Source: Pseudoflavonifractor capillosus (GTDB taxonomy: Bacteria > Bacillota > Clostridia > Oscillospirales > Oscillospiraceae). From it: 64,000 bases of DNA. The notes under the pieces are model-generated. The model did not search any database, had not been told where the DNA came from, and saw only the letters and a list, made by a program, of their open reading frames with translations. This document shows positions 9,341 to 18,254 of the stretch, in pieces. Where the stretch lies: NCBI RefSeq assembly GCF_016902575.1, contig NZ_JACSNZ010000002.1, positions 62,001 to 126,000 of the forward strand. The letters run 5' to 3'. Made by a program: the position numbers and the translations under genes. How positions within the stretch are numbered: position 1 is the stretch's first letter; each line of letters opens with the position of its first letter.

Positions 9341-10714
9341 TCAAGGGGCGTTGTGCAGACCACTTTCCAGCCGCCGGAAGAGACGGCTTAGCGTGATCAC
9401 TGCCGCAATGCTGAGGATGACTTCCGCACAGAACTGCGCCCAGGCCAGACCGTACAAGGGGAACAGCAGGTTGAGAATGTAGAGAGCGGGAATTTCCAGC
9501 ACGATTTTGCGCAAAATGGCAAAGATAAGAGAGTTGCGGCCCAAACCGCAGGCCTGGAATACGCCTACAGCCAAAAAGTCTGTGGCGAAGAAGGGAAGTG
9601 CCAAGCACATAGCGCGCAGGAAGGTGCTGCCGTACGCCACAACCTCAGGGCTGCTCATGAACATGGAAATGAGGTTGTGACTGAACAAGAAGTAGCAGGA
9701 AGTGAGTACCACCAGAAACACCACGGTGATCTGTCCGGTAAAGAGAATGCCTTTTTTCATGCGCTGGTAATTTTTGCTGGCATAATTGTAACTGACCAGG
9801 GGCATCAGACCTTGGGACAAGCCCATGGCCACATACATGGGCACCATATTGATTTTTTGAGCGATGCCCATGGCGGCCACAGCATTGGCGCCAAAGGGGG
9901 CTGTAAAATTGTTGAGCACCGTCATACCGGTGACATTGAGCAGGTTCTGGATGGAGGCGGGAATGCCCACGCCGCACACTCCTTTGACAATGTCGGGGCG
10001 GAAGGAGAAGTGCTTGGGATGGATGCACACGTAGGTGTTCCCCCGCCGCACCCACAGCAGCACGAAGAAGTACAGGCAGGCCACGCAGTTGGAGATGCAG
10101 GTGGCCAGACCCGCGCCCGAGGCCCCCATATGAAAGCCCCAGGGAAGGATGAAAATGGGGTCTAGTATGACGTTCAACAGACATCCGCTCATGGTGCCGA
10201 TGCTGGCGTGGAGGGCGGAGCCTTCCGAGCGTACCAGATAGGCCATGACCACGTTCAAAATGGCGGGAACAGCGCCCAAACCGGTGGTCCAGTTCAGGTA
10301 TGCAATGGTGCCCTGGGTTGTCTGGGCATCTGCACCCAACACCACCAGCAGAGGGGTGCGGAGGAGAAAGTAGAGCAGGGAGAATAGCGCTCCGCAGATG
10401 AGGGAACAGTAGAAGCCGAAGGCAGAGCTTTTGTACACGGTATCATAGTCCTTGCGGCCCAGAGCCCGGCTCATCATGCTGGAGCTGCCCACCCCGAAGA
10501 GGTTGTTGACGGCGTTAAAGGCCAGCAAAACGGGTGCCGCCAGGGTGACAGCGGCGTTTTCCACAGGATCGTTGAGCATACCTACGAAAAAGGTATCTGC
10601 CAGATTGTACAGTACCATCACCAGGGAGCTCATGACGGTGGGAATAGCCAGAGATGCAATGGCCCGGGGGATGGGTATGGTTTCAAATAATTGGGTTTTG
10701 TCGCTGGTAGCCAA
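9341..10714 (-). CDS. MATE family efflux transporter
   Basis: A 457-residue inner-membrane protein with about 12 hydrophobic helices and the MATE pattern of two related halves, each starting near the motif IPTVMSSLVMVLYNLADTFF and GIPASIQNLLNVTGMTVLNNF. These pumps export cationic drugs or metabolites using Na+ or H+ gradients. The TTG at 10714 is chosen because AAAGGAGGAG lies 8-9 bp before it; the frame is open another 46 codons upstream, but that overlaps the promoter at 10751-10779. Confidence 0.9.
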   Translation of the reverse strand: MATSDKTQLFETIPIPRAIASLAIPTVMSSLVMVLYNLADTFFVGMLNDPVENAAVTLAAPVLLAFNAVNNLFGVGSSSMMSRALGRKDYDTVYKSSAFGFYCSLICGALFSLLYFLLRTPLLVVLGADAQTTQGTIAYLNWTTGLGAVPAILNVVMAYLVRSEGSALHASIGTMSGCLLNVILDPIFILPWGFHMGASGAGLATCISNCVACLYFFVLLWVRRGNTYVCIHPKHFSFRPDIVKGVCGVGIPASIQNLLNVTGMTVLNNFTAPFGANAVAAMGIAQKINMVPMYVAMGLSQGLMPLVSYNYASKNYQRMKKGILFTGQITVVFLVVLTSCYFLFSHNLISMFMSSPEVVAYGSTFLRAMCLALPFFATDFLAVGVFQACGLGRNSLIFAILRKIVLEIPALYILNLLFPLYGLAWAQFCAEVILSIAAVITLSRLFRRLESGLHNAP

Positions 10715-10750
10715 GGGTAAAATTCTCCTCCTTTGATGGATATAAATGCT

Positions 10751-10779
10751 ATTATACGCCAAAAGGGGAGAAAGAGCAA
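10751..10779 (-). promoter_or_regulatory. Sigma-A-type promoter of the MATE gene
   Basis: On the minus strand, TTGCTC (10779-10774) and TATAAT (10756-10751) are separated by 17 bp. The -10 box is 36 bp upstream of the TTG start of the MATE gene. Confidence 0.7.
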
Positions 10780-10872
10780 GGTTTGGGGAATTTGTCCAGG
10801 AGTGGAAGGAGTGTCTGATACAGCCTGCCGATATCCTGCGATGGCCGATCAAAAGAAAGGAGTCATGGAACC

Positions 10873-11940
10873 GTGAATCGTACCAATGGGAAGGGCAGGC
10901 GAATGGGGAAATGGGTGAGTGGGGCTTTGTTTGCAGCTATGCTGCTCTATCCCATGCCGCTGGCAGCGGCGGGATCGGACGGTGGACGCTGCTATGTGGC
11001 CCTGGGGGACAGCATTTCCAGCGGATATGGCCTGAAAGAGGAAGAGCAGATGTTCACCCAGCAGGTGGCCAACCAAAATGATTTTCAGCTCACCTCGCTG
11101 GCTCAAAATGGGGAGACCTCGGAAACTCTACTCCAGCGCTTGAATGATCCGGAAGCTGCCGCATCGGTGGCACAGGCGGATGTCATCACCATCACCATCG
11201 GCGGCAATGATTTGATGAATGCGCTGTATGCCTATTTGTTTCACCAGTATCAGGAGAAAAATCCAGATGCCACCATTAAACAGGAGGATATAAAAGCGGC
11301 TATGATGGGTGGGGACATGACCATGCTGGCCTTTGCGTTGGACGTGACTCCAGGCTTTGCGGATTCTCAGGAGGAGAAAGATGCCTTGGCCCTCTTTGTG
11401 TCCAATCTCACCCAAGTGGTGACTGCGATCCGAGACGTCAATCCACAGGTATGCCTGGTACTCACCAATCAGTATGACCCGTACAGCCATTTGGTCAAAG
11501 AGCTTTCCAAGTACCCCCTGGTTTCAGATGCAGCTGAGCAAATTTCCTGTGCGTTCAGCACAGGGGTTTCTACCCTGAACTCGGCCATCGCATCTGTGGG
11601 GGCGCTGATGGGCTGTTCCGTGGTGGACGTGTACACGGCCTTTGCCGATGCCCAGGAGAATCCCTGCAATGCTGGAATGTCTGCTGCTATGAAGCTAAAC
11701 CTGGATTTCCATCCCAATGCCTATGGCCATAGTTTAATTGCCCAGGCGGTCACCGCTGCTGCCAATGCCCAGCTGGGAACTGGCACCCGCACCGTCAGCG
11801 GGCAGACCACTGACCTGATCCAGGGGGAGGACAAGGCAGGGCAGGAGATATGGCTGGTTACAGCAGGCACAGCAGGTGCGTGTTTGGTGGCTGTTGTTAC
11901 AGTCTGGCGCAGCAGGCGCTGTGGTGGCTGGAAGAGGTAA
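10873..11940 (+). CDS. Secreted, membrane-anchored SGNH/GDSL hydrolase
   Basis: A 355-residue exported esterase or lipase-like protein. Residues 1-33 form a signal peptide (MGKWVSGALFAAMLLYPMPLAAAG core). Block I is ALGDSISSGYGL, block III is GGND, and block V is DFHPNAYGHSLIA with catalytic Asp/His. A C-terminal hydrophobic helix (LVTAGTAGACLVAVVTVW) and a basic tail anchor it in the membrane. The GTG start follows AGAAAGGAG; an ATG at 10903 is an alternative. It is divergent from the MATE gene and ends at a hairpin terminator. The natural substrate is unknown. Confidence 0.88.
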   Translation: MNRTNGKGRRMGKWVSGALFAAMLLYPMPLAAAGSDGGRCYVALGDSISSGYGLKEEEQMFTQQVANQNDFQLTSLAQNGETSETLLQRLNDPEAAASVAQADVITITIGGNDLMNALYAYLFHQYQEKNPDATIKQEDIKAAMMGGDMTMLAFALDVTPGFADSQEEKDALALFVSNLTQVVTAIRDVNPQVCLVLTNQYDPYSHLVKELSKYPLVSDAAEQISCAFSTGVSTLNSAIASVGALMGCSVVDVYTAFADAQENPCNAGMSAAMKLNLDFHPNAYGHSLIAQAVTAAANAQLGTGTRTVSGQTTDLIQGEDKAGQEIWLVTAGTAGACLVAVVTVWRSRRCGGWKR

Positions 11941-11953
11941 GTCCAAGATGAAA

Positions 11954-11992
11954 CACACCCCCACGGGCACCTGGCGGTTCCGTGGGGGTGTG
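11954..11992. terminator. Terminator between GDSL hydrolase and BlaR1-like gene
   Basis: A 13-bp perfect stem (CACACCCCCACGG and complement) with a 13-nt loop lies between two convergent genes, 14 bp after the hydrolase stop and 4 bp beyond the end of the minus-strand gene. Confidence 0.75.
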
Positions 11993-11995
11993 ACG

Positions 11996-13798
11996 TTATG
12001 GCAGATAGGCCCAATCTTCCAGGTCCAGGGGGTGGGTGGAGGCACCCGGGTCATAGACCAGGGTGTCCCCCTCTTTCCGGAAGACATAGGCATAGCGCCC
12101 TTGATTGGTATATAGGGTCAGGGTGTCCTCTGTTTCCTCATAGAGACCGGTGGTAGCAAAACTGGAGGCCATGGAGTAGGACCACCAGAAGGTGCCGTCG
12201 CTGCCCAGGTGCAGATAGGGAGAATCCAGGCCGGAGGGGGAGGCATTGGAAGCCAGAGTGCCAGGGGTGTCCGTCCCCACATAGCTGCCCTGGGTGGTGC
12301 GGCTCTCATCGCCGTAGAACAGGTCAATGACGTCCTCCCCGGTTCCATGGTACCCGCTGTCCTCTTTTTCGTAGAAAGGCTGGACTTGCAGGTGGAGGTA
12401 CCACCCGTCAAGGGGCTGTACACCCTGGTCGGTGTAGGAGATGGAGCGCTCATCGTTGTCCGTAGCTGCGCTGTCCACCAGGGTCACGCAATACAAATCC
12501 GCATCCGGGGAGAGGCGGCGGATCTCCTCCTGGGGCAGGTGTTTCAGCGCCTGCAAATAAATGAACAGCTTGTAGAAACGATCCTTCCAGGGGCCGGGGC
12601 TGGGAGTGGTGACGGAGTATGTGCCCTCATCGGCGGACAGCTTCAACTGGGCATCGTAGATCTCCTGGTTCTGAACATAGAAGAAAGGAATCACTGCGGA
12701 TTTTCGGATTTGAAAATCGGGTGTAAGGAAAAACTCAAAAGAAGTGGTGGACACCTGCAAAACCGAGCCATCGGACAGTCCCTCCATGGCGGCGATTTCG
12801 TCCACCATCCATTGGGGGTCCAGGTCCGCAATTTGGTCACCCGACATGGGGAGGACGCGGCTGGCCAGGGGGTTGGTGAGAAACGATACCCCCACCAAGA
12901 TACATACCAGCGCTGAGGCGGTGACAGCCAGGAAGGTGGGCCTGCGGTAGCGCAGGACCGCCTTGACCCGCTGCTTGACGCTCACTTCCCCAAAGCACAA
13001 AGGCCCGGCCTTCCAGGCGGGGTGCCCCACGCTGCACAGCAGCAGAGCCTGAGAGTAGTCCGCCCGCTGCTTTGGCTCCAGGTTCTTCACCACAGCCTCA
13101 TCACAGGCCAGTTCCACGTCCCGGCAGAACATTCCGTAGGCCACCCACATCAGGGGATTGAACCAGTGGACACACAGCAGCACAAAGCCCAGTGCTTTCC
13201 ACCAGTGATCACGCCGTGCCAGGTGTGTCCGCTCGTGGGCTACCACATGGGCCAGGGTGTCCCCATCCAGGGAGAAGGGAAGGTAGATGCGGGGATGCAG
13301 CAGCCCCAGCACAAAGGGGGAGCGGACAGCCTCACTCTGATAGAGATTGTCCTCCAGCCACACCGCTGTGTCCAGCTGACGGCGCAAACGCAGATAGCCC
13401 AGGACGGCATATGCTAGCCCCACGGCCACCCCTAACACCCACAGTGCTGCCAGCACCGGGAGCCAAATCTCCAGAAGGTTAGGAGTGGCATCCGGCGTGG
13501 AGGAAACAGCCTGAGAGAGGGCGGGGTTGATGCTCTGGTTCAGGGTGGGAAAGCCGGTATGTACGGTGGGGGTGGAGTCGGTTAAAATGGTGGGAGAGAT
13601 GGTCTGAGCGCTGGGAATGAGGCTCCAGACGCTTTCCAGAGAGAAGGGCCACACCAGGCGCACCCCAACCAGACCCCACAGCAGCATGGAAATCCATTTG
13701 GAACTGCGTCGGAGTATCAGGCGGAGCACCAACACCGCCAATACCAGCCAGCTGGCTGCAATGCTCAGATTCACCACACGCAAAAACAGCTCGGTCAT
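11996..13798 (-). CDS. BlaR1-type M56 membrane metalloprotease
   Basis: A 600-residue membrane protein. The N-terminal half has four hydrophobic segments surrounding a cytoplasmic zinc protease domain with HERTH (within VAHERTHLARRDHWW, near residue 200) and the LACDEAVV motif of BlaR1/MecR1. After the last membrane segment (about residue 300) comes an extracellular domain of some 280 residues that shows no penicillin-binding motifs, so the sensed signal is probably not a beta-lactam. By analogy, activation cleaves the BlaI-like repressor encoded just upstream. The ATG at 13798 follows GGGAGGGG. No beta-lactamase gene is adjacent. Confidence 0.85.
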   Translation of the reverse strand: MTELFLRVVNLSIAASWLVLAVLVLRLILRRSSKWISMLLWGLVGVRLVWPFSLESVWSLIPSAQTISPTILTDSTPTVHTGFPTLNQSINPALSQAVSSTPDATPNLLEIWLPVLAALWVLGVAVGLAYAVLGYLRLRRQLDTAVWLEDNLYQSEAVRSPFVLGLLHPRIYLPFSLDGDTLAHVVAHERTHLARRDHWWKALGFVLLCVHWFNPLMWVAYGMFCRDVELACDEAVVKNLEPKQRADYSQALLLCSVGHPAWKAGPLCFGEVSVKQRVKAVLRYRRPTFLAVTASALVCILVGVSFLTNPLASRVLPMSGDQIADLDPQWMVDEIAAMEGLSDGSVLQVSTTSFEFFLTPDFQIRKSAVIPFFYVQNQEIYDAQLKLSADEGTYSVTTPSPGPWKDRFYKLFIYLQALKHLPQEEIRRLSPDADLYCVTLVDSAATDNDERSISYTDQGVQPLDGWYLHLQVQPFYEKEDSGYHGTGEDVIDLFYGDESRTTQGSYVGTDTPGTLASNASPSGLDSPYLHLGSDGTFWWSYSMASSFATTGLYEETEDTLTLYTNQGRYAYVFRKEGDTLVYDPGASTHPLDLEDWAYLP

Positions 13799-13800
13799 GG

Positions 13801-14166
13801 TCACCCCTCCCTTCGGAACCGGTCGATCATCTCCTGCACCTGGTCAATCTCCCTCTGGGTCATCTTTTTGTGGCGGGTGAAGGCCGCCACAAAGGCGGGC
13901 AGGGAGCCGTCAAATTTTTTCTCCACCAGCTCGTCGATCTCAGCGGCCTGCATCTGGTCTTTGGATACCAGAGAGGTGACGATGGTATGCTCATTTTTCA
14001 ACACACCCCGCTGGGACAGCCGCTTGATGACGGTGTAGGTGGTGGAGTTTTTCCACCCCAGCTGCTGCTGGCACAGGGCCACCAAATCGCTGCTCTTGAT
14101 GGGCTCGTGCTCCCACAGAATGAGGCAAAATCGGTACTCGCTTTCAAAAATTTTGGGGGTCTCCAT
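13801..14166 (-). CDS. BlaI/MecI/CopY family repressor
   Basis: A 121-residue winged-helix repressor. It begins IFESEYRFCLILWEHEPIKSSDLV and has the recognition-helix region NSTTYTVIKRLSQRGVL, both typical of BlaI. It would bind as a dimer to the palindromes in its own promoter and be inactivated by the M56 protease encoded next. The start at 14166 (METPK) is chosen for the GCGAGGTGA site; an in-frame ATG-like start five codons earlier lacks one. The stop lies 2 bp before the ATG of the protease gene, a coupled arrangement. Confidence 0.88.
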   Translation of the reverse strand: METPKIFESEYRFCLILWEHEPIKSSDLVALCQQQLGWKNSTTYTVIKRLSQRGVLKNEHTIVTSLVSKDQMQAAEIDELVEKKFDGSLPAFVAAFTRHKKMTQREIDQVQEMIDRFRREG

Positions 14167-14182
14167 GAAATCACCTCGCAAG

Positions 14183-14196
14183 TCTAATGTATTAGA
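14183..14196. promoter_or_regulatory. BlaI-type operator, proximal
   Basis: A perfect palindrome TCTAATGTATTAGA lies 17 bp upstream of the repressor ATG, downstream of the predicted transcription start. It shares the CTAAT/ATTAG half-site with the distal operator. Confidence 0.65.
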
Positions 14197-14202
14197 TCTT
14201 GT

Positions 14203-14228
14203 GATTAGTCTAACACATTCGACTAATC
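14203..14228. promoter_or_regulatory. BlaI-type operator overlapping the promoter
   Basis: An 8-bp perfect inverted repeat GATTAGTC / GACTAATC with a 10-bp spacer. On the minus strand a -35 TTGACG (14236-14231) and -10 TTAGAC (14213-14208), 17 bp apart, place the repeat over the spacer and -10 box. This suggests autorepression of the BlaI/BlaR1-type operon. Confidence 0.65.
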
Positions 14229-14350
14229 TGCGTCAAGGGGGATATGTGGTTATTTATGTAAACACATAAGAAAGAATTGATTTTACAGTGGGATTGTGGG
14301 ACAATGACAATATCAATCGGTGAAAACCAGAGAGAGAGGAGAATTGATTC

Positions 14351-15349
14351 ATGGAAGAGAACTTACAGATGCGCATGTCCGCAGCCAAGGCCTGTTTCAG
14401 CCGTTTGGGCGCCGCTTTGGTGCTCATTGCGGTTATCACATCAGCATTGCAGGTTGTGCTGGGGGTAGCAGCAAAGATATACATGGAACTGACCGGCGTG
14501 GATCTCAACAGTATTTCGTGGGTCATGTGGGCCATGACTTTTGTGCCCCTATATGCGGTGGGCGTGCCGGTGGGGTTGACGGTACTCAAGGGAATGTCCA
14601 AAGATGAGGGAACGCCCACACCCTTGGGAGTCGGACGGTTTTGGACCATGCTGCTCATCTGCTTTCCGGTGATGTATGTGGGCAATTTGGTGGGCACAGT
14701 GTTGTCCTCCCTTCTCTCCGGCGGCACGGCGGTCAATGGACTGGAGAGCTATGCTCTGGATAACAGCATCTGGAAGGTGCTGGTGATGGTGGTGTTGGCC
14801 CCGCTGGTGGAGGAATACGTGTTCCGCAAGCAGCTGATGGACCGCTGCCTGCGCTACGGTGAAAAGACTGCCGTGGTGTTTTCTGCCCTTACCTTTGGCC
14901 TGTTCCACATGAACCTGTTCCAGTTTTTCTATGCCTTTGGCCTGGGCTTGATTTTTGCCTATGTGTATTTGAAGACCCGTCGGCTGCGCTACTGTGTGGC
15001 CATGCACATGGCGATCAATTTCACAGGCTCGGTGTTGGCCCCCTGGGTTGTGTCTCAGTTGGACATGGACGCCCTGTCCAACCTTAGCTCTCAGACTTTG
15101 GATGAGGCCACCCTGGCGGCCATTGCCCCCGGCCTGCTGTTGTTCCTGGGCTATATGCTTGTGTACCTTGCGCTGGTTGTTGTGGGACTGGTGCTGCTGG
15201 TGGTAAAGAGAAAGCAGGTGGAGTTCCATCCCGCCCCGGAAGAGTTGCCCAGGGAGGGCCGCTTGAAGGTGGTCTATGGCAACCCAGGGGTGATCGTGTT
15301 CATGGTGCTGTGCGCCATTGCGGTGGTATCGAGTTTGTTGCCAGTATAA
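14351..15349 (+). CDS. CPBP family intramembrane glutamic endopeptidase
   Basis: A 332-residue multi-pass membrane protein of the Rce1/CAAX-protease-like CPBP family. The catalytic EExxxR motif is EEYVFR near residue 155, the FxxxH-type motif lies in TFGLFHMNLFQFF, and a third (HMAIN) near residue 220. About eight hydrophobic segments are visible. In Firmicutes such enzymes are often linked to bacteriocin immunity or peptide processing, but no peptide gene is next to it. GAGAGGAG precedes the ATG. It is divergent from the BlaI-type gene and followed by a hairpin terminator. Confidence 0.85.
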   Translation: MEENLQMRMSAAKACFSRLGAALVLIAVITSALQVVLGVAAKIYMELTGVDLNSISWVMWAMTFVPLYAVGVPVGLTVLKGMSKDEGTPTPLGVGRFWTMLLICFPVMYVGNLVGTVLSSLLSGGTAVNGLESYALDNSIWKVLVMVVLAPLVEEYVFRKQLMDRCLRYGEKTAVVFSALTFGLFHMNLFQFFYAFGLGLIFAYVYLKTRRLRYCVAMHMAINFTGSVLAPWVVSQLDMDALSNLSSQTLDEATLAAIAPGLLLFLGYMLVYLALVVVGLVLLVVKRKQVEFHPAPEELPREGRLKVVYGNPGVIVFMVLCAIAVVSSLLPV

Positions 15350-15366
15350 CCTATTGAGAAAGATTG

Positions 15367-15389
15367 CCGCCCGGCTGTGTGCCGGGCGG
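15367..15389 (+). terminator. Intrinsic terminator
   Basis: A perfect 9-bp GC stem (CCGCCCGGC and complement) with a 5-nt loop, followed by TGTTTTG, lies 18 bp after the CPBP stop. Confidence 0.75.
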
Positions 15390-15427
15390 TGTTTTGCATA
15401 TATCTTGTGAAAGTCAGGTGGGGGTAT

Positions 15428-16576
15428 TTATCTTCTTTTTCCAACGCACCAAAGCCGGAACACTTGCTCGGCAGTGTCGGCAAGGTTTGCCCTGGCAGTT
15501 TGGGAGTCCATGGCCTGCTCCAGGGTACATGGGGTTCTCAGAATGGGGAAAAATGCGTCGATACCATGGTGGTTACAGGCGGAAGTGTCTTTCGTAACAC
15601 AACCGGCAAAGGCCACCACTGGCTTATGGTACTTCTTTGCCAGCTGGGCTACCCCCATAGGAGCTTTGCCCATGGCGGTCTGCCCGTCCAGCTGCCCCTC
15701 GCCGGTGATGACCAAATCGGCATCCCGGATAAGGGTTTCCAGGTGGGTCTCCTCCAAGATGATCTGGATGCCGGGCTCCAACACGGCTTTGGTAAAGGTG
15801 AGAAAAGCAAAGCCCAGGCCACCGGCGGCTCCCGTTCCCGGGTGGTTGGGGTCAGCTGTATTTGGAAAGGCTTTTTGGGCCAGGGCGGCGTAGTGGCCCA
15901 GCCACTTGTCCATATCCCGAATCATTTCGGGGGTGGCCCCCTTCTGGGGGCCGAATACTGCACTGCAACCCTGCTCCCCACATAGAGGGTTGGTTACATC
16001 ACAGGCGATTCGGAACGAACATTCGGCCAACTGTGGTATCACCTCGTCATCGGTGATTCGACAGATGTGTTTGAGACCATTTGCGCCGAATGGAACCTGC
16101 TGATCGTTTTCATCCAAAAAGCCATAGCCCAACCCTTGCAGCATTCCAATACCACCATCGTTGGTGGCGCTGCCGCCGATGCCAACAATGAAGCGGCGGC
16201 ATCCTTTGGCAATGGCGTCTCGGATGACCTCCCCCACGCCGTAGGTGGTGGTATACAGAGGGTTGCGGTGCTCCTGGGGAACCAAGGTAAGTCCTGCTGC
16301 CCCGGACATCTCCACCACCGCTGTGCCTGTGGTGGGGAGGATACCGTAGGTGCAGGACACAGGGGCACCCAGGGGACCAGTCACGGTCACCTGTTCCAGC
16401 ACTCCACCCATACCAGTGATCAGCGCCTCCACAGTGCCTTCGCCGCCGTCGGCCAAAGGATGAATGGTTACCTGCGTGCTGGGATCCACACGGAGAAAAC
16501 CCTCCCGGATGGCTTCTCCTGCCTCTATGGAGGAGAGACTGCCTTTTAAGGAATCTATGGCCACAACGATGTTCAT
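15428..16576 (-). CDS. Glycerate kinase
   Basis: A 382-residue protein of the GlxK/GarK family, which phosphorylates glycerate with ATP in the cytoplasm. Seen motifs include N-terminal IDSLKGSLSSIEAGEAIREG, the HPLADGGEGT segment near residue 40, GIGGSATNDGGIGMLQGLG near residue 130 and the C-terminal DLVITGEGQLDGQTAMGKAP. Length is normal. The ATG follows a TTTAGGGGG run 8 bp upstream. It lies downstream of the interrupted rpsI locus in the same direction. Other carbohydrate genes are not visible, so its pathway link is unknown. Confidence 0.92.
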   Translation of the reverse strand: MNIVVAIDSLKGSLSSIEAGEAIREGFLRVDPSTQVTIHPLADGGEGTVEALITGMGGVLEQVTVTGPLGAPVSCTYGILPTTGTAVVEMSGAAGLTLVPQEHRNPLYTTTYGVGEVIRDAIAKGCRRFIVGIGGSATNDGGIGMLQGLGYGFLDENDQQVPFGANGLKHICRITDDEVIPQLAECSFRIACDVTNPLCGEQGCSAVFGPQKGATPEMIRDMDKWLGHYAALAQKAFPNTADPNHPGTGAAGGLGFAFLTFTKAVLEPGIQIILEETHLETLIRDADLVITGEGQLDGQTAMGKAPMGVAQLAKKYHKPVVAFAGCVTKDTSACNHHGIDAFFPILRTPCTLEQAMDSQTARANLADTAEQVFRLWCVGKRR

Positions 16577-16692
16577 GGTATACCCCCTAAAGTGTAGTTT
16601 TTTACCATGATATCACAGAGGATCGGAGCTTACAAGACAAAAGCCACCGTTGCCACAGATCACAGGAAGCCCATGGGTTTTTGCGGATAGGA

Positions 16693-16724
16693 AAAGCCCC
16701 GGAAACCATGGTTTCCGGGGCTTT
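16693..16724 (-). terminator. Terminator of the host rpsI transcription unit
   Basis: A perfect 14-bp stem (AAAGCCCCGGAAAC and complement, 4-nt loop CATG) lies 19 bp past the stop codon of the rpsI 3' fragment on the minus strand, ending in A/T on both sides. It belongs to the chromosome side of the ICE junction. The surrounding 325 bp (16577-16901) hold only this, the rpsI fragment and the ICE left end. Confidence 0.8.
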
Positions 16725-16743
16725 GAAATGCCAAAAATGCAGT

Positions 16744-16791
16744 TTAGCGCTTGGAGAACTGGGGAGCACGACGGGCAGCCTTCAGACCGTA
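16744..16791 (-). pseudogene. rpsI: 3' end of rpsI (ribosomal protein S9), ICE attachment site
   Basis: Reading the minus strand, 15 codons give YGLKAARRAPQFSKR and a TAA stop, the invariant C-terminus of ribosomal protein S9. Homology stops abruptly at the Tyr codon: the codon before it is TAG and no upstream rpsI sequence follows. This is what remains when an ICE inserts in the 3' end of rpsI and supplies its own copy of that end. The integrase genes start 110 bp to the right. The full rpsI gene should lie beyond the far ICE end, outside the window. Confidence 0.85.
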
Positions 16792-16901
16792 CTAAAACTC
16801 TCTTACGCCCGATTTTCCTTGATATTCTGGGCTTTTCAGGGGTTCCCTCTCTCCGGTTATCCTATTTTTTAATCGTAAAAATGGATAGCGATTCTCTGGC
16901 T

Positions 16902-18113
16902 TTATTCTGAACGTGGCTGGCGAAATGCGCCATTCACTACGCTACAAAGTTCTTCAGGCTTATTATACTTCACCTTTGCATAAATGTCCATCGTTGTCTT
17001 ACTGTTTTCATGCCCTGCAAGGTACTGGACAGTTTTGGGGTCAACGCCTGCGTACAGCAGGTTGGTGATGTAAGTGTGCCGCAGCTGATGTGGGGTCACA
17101 TCAAAATCAATGGCATATACCAGCCCCGGATTGTTCTTCTGGTGGCCGCCTGGGGTGGGGGTCACGGTGGTTTTGATGCATTGGCCATTGACATACTTAT
17201 AATAGCTATGAGGTTTTGTTGAGCGAACGGTTACATACTTCCAAACTCGCTGAAACTGCGAATTGGAAAGTGGTTGACCTGTTCGATCCGCAATCACATA
17301 TTCAGATATGGTGGTTTCCTTGACCTTTCGCAAGCAATCAACCAAACATCCGGGAATAGGAATATCCCTGCGGGATGCTTTGGTTTTCAATGTCGTAGAT
17401 ACCACCGGCCTATTGTGTTCCGAGCGCCATGCCCTCCGCACAGAAATATACGGTGTGGGAACATCCAGAAATACACAGTCCCATTGCAGTCCCAGGATTT
17501 CCTCCCGCCGCAGGCCGGAGTGCAAGGCAATCATAATAAATGTATAGGGCGGAAGTCCTCTGGTGGTATCCAAAAGCACTTTTACCTGTTCATCTGTCAG
17601 GGCATCCTTTTTCTTTCCCTGCTTTCCTCCTTTCGCTGAGATCCCAACGCAGGGATTTTCGTCAAGCAACTGGTTGCGCTCAGCTGAATAGAATACGCAC
17701 TTGATGAGCATATTCACAGTGCTGTAAAGACCAGCCGATTTTGACATTAGAGGAATCAGCGCCAGACGAATATCATCTGCTGTTACATCCTCCAGATACA
17801 TCTTTCCCAATGGCTTGACTATGTAGTTGTTCATGTGAGAGGTGTAGCCTTTCATAGTAGCCGGGGAAACCTTTGCGGATTGCATTAACAGCCATTTTTC
17901 GCAGTATTCAGCAACCGTGGGGTGTTTCCTTCGGAAAAGGATTTCCTCAACCTGCCGCCGAGTTTCCTGTTCTTTTTGATACAATTCCTCACAGGAAAGA
18001 GCATACAAGCTCACCTGTTTACCATCGGCATCTAAAATTCGTGTACGATAATACGGTATTCCTTTCAGAGTAATGGTTCCATACTGAGGAATACGTTCTT
18101 TTTTCTTTGCCAT
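16902..18113 (-). CDS. Tyrosine recombinase / ICE integrase (first copy)
   Basis: A 403-residue phage-type integrase. It has an N-terminal arm-binding region, a SAM-like core-binding domain (TVAEYCEKWLLMQ, about residue 65) and a catalytic domain with Arg in SGLRREEI, HxxR in HQLRHT, His in LAGHENS, and Tyr in DIYAK near the end. GAAAGGAAATG precedes the ATG. It is the gene closest to the rpsI attachment site, so it is the best candidate for integration there. It is clearly related to the second integrase upstream. Confidence 0.93.
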   Translation of the reverse strand: MAKKKERIPQYGTITLKGIPYYRTRILDADGKQVSLYALSCEELYQKEQETRRQVEEILFRRKHPTVAEYCEKWLLMQSAKVSPATMKGYTSHMNNYIVKPLGKMYLEDVTADDIRLALIPLMSKSAGLYSTVNMLIKCVFYSAERNQLLDENPCVGISAKGGKQGKKKDALTDEQVKVLLDTTRGLPPYTFIMIALHSGLRREEILGLQWDCVFLDVPTPYISVRRAWRSEHNRPVVSTTLKTKASRRDIPIPGCLVDCLRKVKETTISEYVIADRTGQPLSNSQFQRVWKYVTVRSTKPHSYYKYVNGQCIKTTVTPTPGGHQKNNPGLVYAIDFDVTPHQLRHTYITNLLYAGVDPKTVQYLAGHENSKTTMDIYAKVKYNKPEELCSVVNGAFRQPRSE

Positions 18114-18212
18114 ATCATCATTTCCTTTCTAATATAATATGTAGGTCGCCCCCTATCTCTACTTTTATCAGAAATCAGCAGCACCCTCAAAGGTGCAATC
18201 AGAGGAAACGCA

Positions 18213-18238
18213 AAGGGCGAGGAAAACTCCTCGCCCTT
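18213..18238 (-). terminator. Hairpin between the two integrase genes
   Basis: A perfect 11-bp stem (AAGGGCGAGGA and complement) with a 4-nt AAAC loop lies 17 bp past the end of the second integrase gene. No long T-run follows, so it may only partly uncouple the two integrases. Confidence 0.6.
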
Positions 18239-18254
18239 GCCTCTGCTTCTTATT

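Noticed and set aside
16792..16901. Possible short gene at the ICE left edge
   Set aside because: No frame with a ribosome site; the stretch more likely holds integrase binding sites, which I cannot define.
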